Below are positions 1 through 5,508 of a DNA stretch of 11,038 nt, in pieces. Location of the stretch: NCBI GenBank assembly GCA_002373555.1, contig DFKM01000228.1, positions 1-11,038 on the forward strand, read 5' to 3'. Below the pieces are notes generated by a model. That model saw nothing but the letters and a program-made list of their open reading frames with translations. It was not told where the DNA came from and made no database searches. The position numbers and the translations under genes are program-made. Source of the stretch: Lachnospiraceae bacterium UBA3645. GTDB taxonomy: Bacteria; Bacillota; Clostridia; Lachnospirales; Lachnospiraceae. Position 1 is the stretch's first letter; every line of letters begins with the position of its first letter.

Positions 1-634
1 CCCAGATGCTCTGTCCGGGTTCTGCTGCCGCTTCTTCCTTTTTCCTTTGCTTCTCCTCTTTTTTCCTGCGCTTTGCCATTTCCTTCGCAGACGGCTGTTC
101 CGGGCCGGCCGGCTGGTCAGCCTCTGAAGCCGCGGGTTCCGCAGACTCCGCAGGAATCGTTTCTTCTTTTTCCGGCCCCGCCGCAGCATCCGTCATTTCC
201 GCAGCAACAGCTTCCTGCGGCGCTTCCGCAGTCACTTCTGCAGCTGTTTCCGACGGTTCTATCGACTGCTCTTCTGCTTCCGTGTTCCCGGCCTGTTCCG
301 GGATGCCCGCTGACAGTTCCTCTGCTTCCGCGGCATCCTTCTTCAGATCCAGGATCTCCTGTTTTCCGGACATGATCGCCTTTCCAAAGATCTTGACCGC
401 CCAGGAAAGCGTTCCTTCATTGAAGCAGGCTTTCACCTTCACGATCTTTAAGAGCGCACACACCCGCACTTTGGCGTGGAGGCTGGGGGGGCCTTTGCGG
501 CTGTCTCCGCAGGCGGCGGTTTCATACCGGATCGGAAGAACGAGCACCAGGATCACCAGCGCAAGGATCACCAGCAGCAGGATCAGGATGATCTTTAATA
601 TCGTGAGCAGGACCGTGATTGCAATTCCGGCCAT
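1..634 (-). CDS. DUF2953-like membrane protein, N-terminal 211 residues (C-terminus beyond left edge)
   Basis: The frame is open from an ATG at 634 to the window edge, with no stop, so the C-terminus is missing. Residues about 4-33 form one strongly hydrophobic helix (runs of Leu, Ile and Val), followed by LPIRYE, a short basic stretch and FNEGTLSWAVKIFG (71-84). This layout resembles the start of DUF2953 proteins (YtfI-like), which in Firmicutes often neighbour the sporulation gene ytfJ. No molecular function is established for the family. From about residue 88 the chain becomes a long Glu/Ala/Pro-rich linker, with a Lys/Arg/Glu patch near 187-203. The conserved C-terminal domain would lie outside the window. 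The start overlaps the upstream stop by 1 nt (TAATG), and the nearest purine-rich stretch is about 14 nt away, so translation probably relies on coupling. The family call is from the remembered N-terminal pattern, not a search. Confidence 0.7.
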   Translation of the reverse strand, partial: MAGIAITVLLTILKIILILLLVILALVILVLVLPIRYETAACGDSRKGPPSLHAKVRVCALLKIVKVKACFNEGTLSWAVKIFGKAIMSGKQEILDLKKDAAEAEELSAGIPEQAGNTEAEEQSIEPSETAAEVTAEAPQEAVAAEMTDAAAGPEKEETIPAESAEPAASEADQPAGPEQPSAKEMAKRRKKEEKQRKKEEAAAEPGQSIW

Positions 635-975
635 TACAGTATTCTCATCCCCTCTCTTTCCGCTTTGTCAAGAAGGAACTCCCTGAGCCTTCCCCCAAAG
701 CCCGCAGCGACACTTTCTTCCGTTATTTTTGCTGTCAGATTGACCGCATCCGGTTTCCCCGCGGCCAGTCCGACGATCAGCCTTTCCTCCCTGTCCGGAA
801 CATATTTCGACAGGAACATTTCCGCATGCATGATATCCAGCTGTTCATGCGGATCTTCGGCTATGGTGATGACATAGCACTCGAAATCCGCCTTTCCCTT
901 TTTCAGGCCCCGCAGAAATCTGCCGTACAGATCCTTCGCGGCTTCGCCGACATAATACGTCTTCAGGAATTTCAT
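634..975 (-). CDS. Conserved-looking protein of unknown function, 113 aa
   Basis: I do not recognise a named family. The protein is small, soluble-looking and mixed alpha/beta in character, with no signal peptide, membrane segment or cysteine pair suggesting metal binding; its only cysteine is in FECYVITIAED. It begins MKFLKTYYVGE and ends in a charged helix rich in Arg, Glu and Lys. I have a vague memory of similar short proteins in Lachnospiraceae, all called hypothetical. The reading frame is well supported: the ATG overlaps the pncC stop as ATGA, a GGAGGGG ribosome-binding site sits 5 nt upstream, and the stop overlaps the next ATG by 1 nt. It is therefore probably translated with pncC and the DUF2953-like gene. 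Position alone does not reveal its job. Confidence 0.8.
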   Translation of the reverse strand: MKFLKTYYVGEAAKDLYGRFLRGLKKGKADFECYVITIAEDPHEQLDIMHAEMFLSKYVPDREERLIVGLAAGKPDAVNLTAKITEESVAAGFGGRLREFLLDKAEREGMRIL

Positions 976-1451
976 ACGTTCCCCTCCAGCACGGATAATG
1001 CAAGCATGATCGATGCATTGACGGCAGCCTCTCTGATCTCGGCGCGGCTTCCGGCAAACAGATTCTTCTTTATATATACTATCCCGCGGCAGGCGCAGCC
1101 TAGATACACCAGACCGACCGGCTTTTCAGGCGTGCCCCCGTCCGGTCCGGCAATGCCGGTGGACGACAGCGCAAGATCGGCAGACGCGGATGCGAGCGCA
1201 CCGAGCGCCATCTCCTCCGCCGTCTGGCTGCTGACCGCACCGTGGGCAGCAAGCGTTGCTTCCTTCACGCCCAGCAGGCGCATCTTCGCTTCGTTGGAAT
1301 AGGTTACAAGGCCCTGGTTCAGGACCCAGGATGCACCGGGGACGTCAACGATCCGGCCGGCAATCATGCCGCCGGTGCAGGATTCGGCCGTTGTAACGGT
1401 AAGACCGCGCTCCCTTAAAAGCCTGACAAGTTTTTCCTCCGGATGCTCCAT
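972..1451 (-). CDS. pncC: Nicotinamide-nucleotide amidohydrolase PncC (stand-alone CinA C-terminal domain)
   Basis: PncC converts nicotinamide mononucleotide to nicotinic acid mononucleotide and ammonia, recycling pyridine nucleotides released for example by DNA ligase, in the cytoplasm. The 159-aa protein is a complete CinA C-terminal domain without the MoaB-like N-terminal domain of full CinA. Visible family motifs are TAESCTGG (21-28), with Ser24 as the expected nucleophile; VTYSNEAK (49-56), which supplies the conserved Tyr and Lys; HGAVSSQTAEEMA (70-82); and TGIAGPDGG followed by PEKPVG (98-113). The ATG at 1451 has a GGGAG/GAGG purine stretch just upstream and lies 33 nt after pgsA. The stop overlaps the next start by 4 nt (ATGA). 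Many Firmicutes carry a two-domain CinA near pgsA and recA, so the short form is a variant of that context. Confidence 0.93.
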   Translation of the reverse strand: MEHPEEKLVRLLRERGLTVTTAESCTGGMIAGRIVDVPGASWVLNQGLVTYSNEAKMRLLGVKEATLAAHGAVSSQTAEEMALGALASASADLALSSTGIAGPDGGTPEKPVGLVYLGCACRGIVYIKKNLFAGSRAEIREAAVNASIMLALSVLEGNV

Positions 1452-1484
1452 AACCTCTCCCTGTACAGATGCGGCAAGGGGGAT

Positions 1485-2024
1485 TTAATCCGTCTCCGCC
1501 AGCACCGCTTTATTCTTCACAATATAATCCGCCAGCGACCACAGCGTCATAATGGTCGCCGCCCAGATCAGGATCACTTCCAGCGTATGCCATACCGGCA
1601 TGTCCAGATGGATCAGCAGCGCGACAGTCATCACCATCTGCACCACCGTCTTGATCTTTCCGAGCCAACCCGCTGCGATCACGATGCCGCGTTCCGCGGC
1701 AATGAGCCGGAATCCGCTGATCACGAATTCCCTGCCGATCAGGATCACGACCGCCCAGGCGGGGATCCTGCCGATCGCCGTCAGGCAGATGGCTGCGGAT
1801 CCGACCAGCAGTTTATCCGCAAGCGGATCCATAAATTTCCCGAAATTTGTTACAAGATGGTATTTCCTTGCGATATGTCCGTCCAGATAATCGGTAAAGC
1901 TGGCCGCCAGGAACAGCACCAGCGCAATGATATCTCCGGTCATTCCGAAATCTCCAAGCAGAAACAGAACGAACGGAGGGACCATAAGTACCCGCAGCAA
2001 TGTCAGTTTATTCGGCAGATTCAT
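1485..2024 (-). CDS. pgsA: CDP-diacylglycerol--glycerol-3-phosphate 3-phosphatidyltransferase
   Basis: PgsA is an integral membrane enzyme that makes phosphatidylglycerophosphate from CDP-diacylglycerol and glycerol 3-phosphate, the committed step to phosphatidylglycerol and cardiolipin. The 179-aa protein has the full CDP-alcohol phosphotransferase signature: Asp45, Asp48-Gly49, Ala52-Arg53, Gly62, Asp66 and Asp70. The rest is largely hydrophobic with several membrane helices. It opens with MNLPNKLTLLRV, typical of the family. I chose the ATG at 2024 over an in-frame ATG at 2045 because an AGGAGG site lies 7 nt upstream of it and homologues start at MNLPNKLT. The ATG shares one base with the rimO stop (TAATG), so the two are probably coupled. 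Confidence 0.95.
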   Translation of the reverse strand: MNLPNKLTLLRVLMVPPFVLFLLGDFGMTGDIIALVLFLAASFTDYLDGHIARKYHLVTNFGKFMDPLADKLLVGSAAICLTAIGRIPAWAVVILIGREFVISGFRLIAAERGIVIAAGWLGKIKTVVQMVMTVALLIHLDMPVWHTLEVILIWAATIMTLWSLADYIVKNKAVLAETD

Positions 2025-3370
2025 TAAAATTCCTCCTGACGGCACATGTCTTCACCGACCAGATCATACTCCCTGGCCCCGGTCACACGTGCTCTCGTAA
2101 AATCTCCGCTCATATAGGAAATGTCGGACCGCATGAAAAGATAGCCGTCCACATCCGGCGCGTCCATGTATGTCCTGCACACATAGACGCCTTCATCCGG
2201 CAGACTTCCTTCCACGATCACGTCATATTCTTTTCCGATCTTCGCTTCGGCGCGTTCGAACGCGATCTCCTGCTGGAGTTCCATGACTTCGTCACGCCTG
2301 GCTTCCTTCACTTCCTCCGGGATCTGGCCGTCCATTTCCGCAGCAGGCGTATCTTCCTCTCTGGAATAGGCGAACACGCCCAGTCTGTCGAATTCCGTTT
2401 CACCCACGAAATCCATCAGGATCTCATGATCCTCCCCGGTTTCCGTCGGAAATCCGGAGATAAAGGTCGTCCGGAGCGCGATATCCGGGATCTGCTCCCG
2501 AAGCCGCGCGATGATCTCCTTGATATCCGCAAGCGTCGTCCGGCGTCCCATTTTCTTCAGGATGCGGTCCGATGCGTGCTGGATCGGGATATCCAGATAA
2601 TGGCAGACCTTCGGATTCGTCCGGATCTCTTCGATCAGCTCCTCCGTGATCTCTTCCGGATAGCAGTACTGCAGCCGGATCCATTTGATGCCGGAGATCT
2701 CTGCCAGTCTGCGGAGCAGCTCCGGCAGCATCTTTTTGCCATACAGATCCACCCCGTACAGCGTGGTCTCCTGCGCGATCAGGATCAGCTCCGTCACGCC
2801 GCGTACGGCCATACCGGCTGCTTCGGCAATCAGCGTCTCCATCGGGACGCTGCGGTAGGAGCCGCGGACCTTCGGAATGATGCAGTAAGTGCAGTGCTTG
2901 TCGCATCCTTCCGCGATTTTCAGATATGCATAATAGCCGCCCGTGGTCAGGATGCGTCCGGTGACTTCCGGAACGGTATCCTGCGGATCGGCAAGAATGC
3001 TTCCCTTATTTCCTTTTTCAAGTTCCCTGATCACGGAAATGATCTTCGGATAGGACGCCGTACCGATGACCGCGTCCACTTCCGGCATTTCCTTCAGGAT
3101 CTCTTCTTTATACCGTTCGGCGAGACATCCGGCGGCGATCAGACCCTTCAGCCTTCCGCTTTCCTTATACTGCGCCATTTCCAGCAGCGTGTTGATGCTC
3201 TCTTCCTTCGCATCGCCGATGAAGCAGCAGGTATTGACAATGATATAATCCGCCTCCGCTTCATCCTGTGTCAGTTCGTAGCCCGCGCCGGCGGCAAGTC
3301 CGAGCATGACTTCCGAATCCACACGGTTCTTGTCACAGCCGAGCGAGATAAAGAACAGTTTGTCACTCAT
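2024..3370 (-). CDS. rimO: Ribosomal protein S12 (aspartate) methylthiotransferase RimO
   Basis: RimO is a radical-SAM enzyme with two 4Fe-4S clusters that adds a methylthio group to a conserved aspartate of ribosomal protein S12. The 448-aa protein has the three expected parts. The N-terminal domain carries Cys12 (SLGCDKNRVDSE), Cys48 or the adjacent Cys49, and Cys82 (AAGCLAERY). The radical-SAM domain has a C-x3-C-x2-C motif at Cys156, Cys160 and Cys163 (EGCDKHCTYC). A C-terminal TRAM-like domain occupies roughly the last 70 residues and includes APDVDGYLF. SLGCDKNRVDSE separates RimO from the tRNA enzyme MiaB. The ATG at 3370 overlaps the rpoZ stop by 8 nt and has GGAG 6 nt upstream. The frame extends 44 codons further upstream, but that part is basic, unlike the family, and lies inside rpoZ. 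Confidence 0.96.
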   Translation of the reverse strand: MSDKLFFISLGCDKNRVDSEVMLGLAAGAGYELTQDEAEADYIIVNTCCFIGDAKEESINTLLEMAQYKESGRLKGLIAAGCLAERYKEEILKEMPEVDAVIGTASYPKIISVIRELEKGNKGSILADPQDTVPEVTGRILTTGGYYAYLKIAEGCDKHCTYCIIPKVRGSYRSVPMETLIAEAAGMAVRGVTELILIAQETTLYGVDLYGKKMLPELLRRLAEISGIKWIRLQYCYPEEITEELIEEIRTNPKVCHYLDIPIQHASDRILKKMGRRTTLADIKEIIARLREQIPDIALRTTFISGFPTETGEDHEILMDFVGETEFDRLGVFAYSREEDTPAAEMDGQIPEEVKEARRDEVMELQQEIAFERAEAKIGKEYDVIVEGSLPDEGVYVCRTYMDAPDVDGYLFMRSDISYMSGDFTRARVTGAREYDLVGEDMCRQEEF

Positions 3371-3704
3371 CGGCTTCTCCGCTCTCTGCCGGTGCTTCCT
3401 CTTCGCCGTCAAACGTCTCTTCGTCCTCGTCCAGGAACTCCTCTTCAGCAAAATCCGCTTCATCCTGCAGCGCTTCATCCTGCTTGATGATGTGGATCTC
3501 ACCGTTCTTCAGTTCATCGACGGCGATGGAAAGCGGCTTCTCGACCTGGCCGTTGTATTCCATTTTGTCAGCCGCGACAAGCTGTCTGGCGCGCTTTGCG
3601 GTGCCGAGCACGATCGAATATCTGCTCGTGACGACCTTCTCCTCGCCGGGCTTGACATCTTTATTGACAATATCCATAAGTTCAAAATAAGACGGATGTA
3701 TCAT
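3363..3704 (-). CDS. rpoZ: DNA-directed RNA polymerase subunit omega with acidic tail
   Basis: Omega binds the beta-prime subunit and helps assemble RNA polymerase. Residues 1-75 match the family: MIHPSYFELMD, then SRYSIVLGTAKRARQL, whose Arg/Ala/Lys helix contacts beta-prime, then a short beta-rich region ending near EIHIIKQ. Residues 76-113 form an extension with 21 Asp or Glu out of 38 and no basic residue, making this protein longer than most omegas (about 60-90 aa). An AGGAGG site lies 5 nt before the ATG. The gene follows gmk, as in many Firmicutes, after a 104-nt gap that contains a small hairpin, and overlaps rimO by 8 nt. Identification is firm; the role of the tail is unknown. Confidence 0.95.
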   Translation of the reverse strand: MIHPSYFELMDIVNKDVKPGEEKVVTSRYSIVLGTAKRARQLVAADKMEYNGQVEKPLSIAVDELKNGEIHIIKQDEALQDEADFAEEEFLDEDEETFDGEEEAPAESGEADE

Positions 3705-3745
3705 ATTTTCCTCCTGATAATTCCCTTGTTTTTCAATTTTCCTCT

Positions 3746-3766
3746 GTTCCGACAGTACTGCGGAAC
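3746..3766 (-). other. Small hairpin in the gmk-rpoZ spacer
   Basis: GTTCCG (3746-3751) pairs with CGGAAC (3761-3766) around a 9-nt loop. No U-tract follows on the minus strand, so this does not look like an intrinsic terminator. It sits between the gmk stop and the rpoZ ribosome-binding site and could be an mRNA processing or stability element, or chance. Confidence 0.3.
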
Positions 3767-3808
3767 CTGTCTTTCAGCGGTGTCGGAGCCCCGGATCTTC
3801 TTCGGGAT

Positions 3809-4489
3809 CTATTCCAGTTCGCCCTCCTGCGGTCCGCGCAGATCCTCCAGGATCTGCTTCAGTCCGGACTTGATCGGCTGGATCAACGCAAGATTCTTCT
3901 CATAGAACTGCCGGTCCAGTGCCGGATCGTCAACGATCGCCAGGAAATCCTCCACCGCCCGATCCAGATCGTCATTGACGAGAATGCAGTTATATTTCTC
4001 TGCCTGATCCGCTTCCGTGATCGCCTGATTGATCCGCTTGATGATGCTCTCCTCAGTCTCGGTCCCTCTGCCTGTCAGACGGGCATAAAGCGCTTCCGCG
4101 CTCGGCGGGATGATGAAGATGAGCCGTGCACGTGCATCATTCGCATCAATTGCAAAAGCGCCTCTGTAATCGACATCCAGCACGACATTTTTTCCGGTGC
4201 TGATCAGATCGTCCACATAACTCCGGAGCGTACCGTAATAATTACCTGAATATTCCGCATACTCCAGAAACTCTCCGGCGGCGATCTTCTGTTCAAAATC
4301 TTCCCTTGTAAGGAAGAAATACTGCACGCCGTGCTCTTCGCCTTCTCTCGGCGCACGTGTCGTCGCGGAGACAGAGAACGCGAAGTTGTCTCTCGCCTGC
4401 ATGGCTCTGCCGATGATGGTTCCCTTGCCGACGCCCGAGAACCCGGATACAACGATCAGTTCGCCTTTCTTTTCAGCCGTTTTACTCAA
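3809..4489 (-). CDS. gmk: Guanylate kinase (TTG start)
   Basis: Gmk phosphorylates GMP or dGMP to the diphosphate using ATP, in the cytoplasm. From the TTG at 4489 the protein is 226 aa, slightly longer than the usual ~205 because of a C-terminal extension. The P-loop is GFSGVGKG (16-23). It is followed by the GMP-binding region with SATTRAPREGEEHG, the EFLEYAEYSGNYYGT segment, a LDVDYRGA segment where many family members have LEIDVQGA, and the lid containing RLTGRGTE. No ATG is available near the expected N-terminus. TTG gives a 12-codon shorter and more typical start than GTG at 4525, has AGGTG 7 nt upstream, and overlaps the yicC stop by 8 nt (TTGAGTAA). The same 8-nt overlap geometry occurs at rpoZ-rimO. 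Function is certain; the start is likely. Confidence 0.95.
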   Translation of the reverse strand: MSKTAEKKGELIVVSGFSGVGKGTIIGRAMQARDNFAFSVSATTRAPREGEEHGVQYFFLTREDFEQKIAAGEFLEYAEYSGNYYGTLRSYVDDLISTGKNVVLDVDYRGAFAIDANDARARLIFIIPPSAEALYARLTGRGTETEESIIKRINQAITEADQAEKYNCILVNDDLDRAVEDFLAIVDDPALDRQFYEKNLALIQPIKSGLKQILEDLRGPQEGELE

Positions 4490-5366
4490 TGTTCTGCACC
4501 TGCTCTCTGATCTTCTCGATCTCACCTTTTAAGTGGATCGCAGTGGCGGAGATGTCCATGTTATTGCACTTTGACAGGATCGTATTCGCTTCCCGGTTCA
4601 TTTCCTGGGCAATGAAATCCAACTTCCGTCCGATGCCCTGCGGATCGCCGGTCATCAGCGTATTCCGCATGCTTTTGATATGGGAGGACAGGCGGACGGT
4701 CTCTTCATCCACACAGGTCTTGTCCGCAAATACGGCTGCTTCCGTCAGAAGCCTGGCCTCGTCCACGGGCGTGCCTTCCAGGACTTCCCGCATCCGCTCG
4801 GTCAGTTTCTTTCTGTATTCCTTCACGATCTCCGGGGAAAGCGCCTCGATCGCTGCCACTTCCTTTTCCATGCCTGAAAGCTTCCCGAGGATATCGTTCT
4901 TCAGACGTTCTCCCTCGATCTCGCGCTGGGCGACGAACTGCGCCCCGGCCTCATCAAGCGTTTTTTTGATGAGCGGCCAGAGTTCATCCATATCTTCATC
5001 TTTCTTTTCGATCGTAAAGATATCCGGGAAGGAAGCAAGCTTTGATACTGTGATGTCATTCTCAATGCCGAGCTTTTCGCTCATCTCTTTCATGAAGCCG
5101 TAATAGCCTTCCGCCAGAGATGCATTGTACCGGACTTCCTCGGAATCATTCTCGAAGGAATCACAGGTTATGAAAAGATCCACCTTGCCTCTTGCGGCGA
5201 CGGTCTTGACCCAGTTCCGGATCTCCGCCTCAAAGGAATTCAGGCGTCTGGGCATCCGAATGCCGGGCTCCAGATAACGGTGGTTAACGGATTTGATCTC
5301 TGCTGAAATTCTGACGTTCTCGTCCAGGTATTCACTCCGGCCGAAACCGGTCATGCTCTTTACCAT
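4482..5366 (-). CDS. yicC: YicC/YloC-family endoribonuclease
   Basis: YicC proteins are RNA-binding endoribonucleases implicated in RNA turnover; the Bacillus member is YloC. The 294-aa protein opens with MVKSMTGFGR, has the YicC-like N-terminal segment through EIKSVNHRYLE, and ends in the conserved C-terminal region GRKLDFIAQEMNREANTILSK (around 246-266, tail to 294). The middle is charged and helical. The ATG at 5366 is chosen because it gives the family's invariant MVKSMTGFG start and has GGGAG 9 nt upstream; the frame continues to 5420 without family resemblance. It is the first gene after a strong promoter, and its stop overlaps the gmk start. The yicC-gmk-rpoZ order is common in Firmicutes, but remA, usually between yicC and gmk, is absent here. 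Confidence 0.94.
   Translation of the reverse strand: MVKSMTGFGRSEYLDENVRISAEIKSVNHRYLEPGIRMPRRLNSFEAEIRNWVKTVAARGKVDLFITCDSFENDSEEVRYNASLAEGYYGFMKEMSEKLGIENDITVSKLASFPDIFTIEKKDEDMDELWPLIKKTLDEAGAQFVAQREIEGERLKNDILGKLSGMEKEVAAIEALSPEIVKEYRKKLTERMREVLEGTPVDEARLLTEAAVFADKTCVDEETVRLSSHIKSMRNTLMTGDPQGIGRKLDFIAQEMNREANTILSKCNNMDISATAIHLKGEIEKIREQVQNIE
4497..4501 (-). promoter_or_regulatory. Ribosome-binding site supporting the TTG start of gmk
   Basis: AGGTG on the minus strand, inside the end of yicC, lies 7 nt before the TTG at 4489. It matches part of the anti-Shine-Dalgarno and favours TTG over the upstream GTG. Confidence 0.5.
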
Positions 5367-5424
5367 AAGAATACTCTCCCGTGCCAGCAACGCTTTTCGT
5401 CTGTTGACTGGACATAGCAATTTA

Positions 5425-5453
5425 ATTATAATTCATTTGATATTCTGATGCAA
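5425..5453 (-). promoter_or_regulatory. Sigma-A-type promoter of the yicC operon
   Basis: On the minus strand TTGCAT (5453-5448) and a perfect TATAAT (5430-5425) are separated by 17 nt. Transcription should start near 5418, leaving a leader of about 50 nt before yicC. This is the clearest promoter for the whole leftward run. No equally good promoter is visible for the divergent rqcH gene in the same gap, although the stretch 5460-5480 is AT-rich. Confidence 0.8.
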
Positions 5454-5508
5454 GAAAAAAAGCAATAACATATAAAAACGTTCCATCCGCGTTCAGAGAG
5501 GTGAAAGA

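Noticed and set aside
6..686. 226-codon Ser/Ala-rich frame on the plus strand at the left edge
   Set aside because: It is the reverse of the Glu/Ala-rich linker of the DUF2953-like gene, whose minus-strand frame is open, starts with a membrane helix and is coupled to its neighbour.
2000..3487. Long open frame of 495 codons on the plus strand opposite rimO
   Set aside because: Its product is rich in Arg, His and Asp with no family motif, a typical mirror of a GC-rich gene. The opposite strand encodes a complete RimO with all six cluster cysteines.
3371..3502. Longer N-terminus for RimO starting at 3502
   Set aside because: The extra 44 residues are Arg/Lys/Ser-rich and overlap rpoZ. Family members start at the MSDKLFFISLGC position, which has its own ribosome-binding site.
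4490..4525. GTG start for gmk at 4525
   Set aside because: It would add 12 Arg/Ser-rich residues inside yicC without a better ribosome-binding site; TTG at 4489 fits the family N-terminus.
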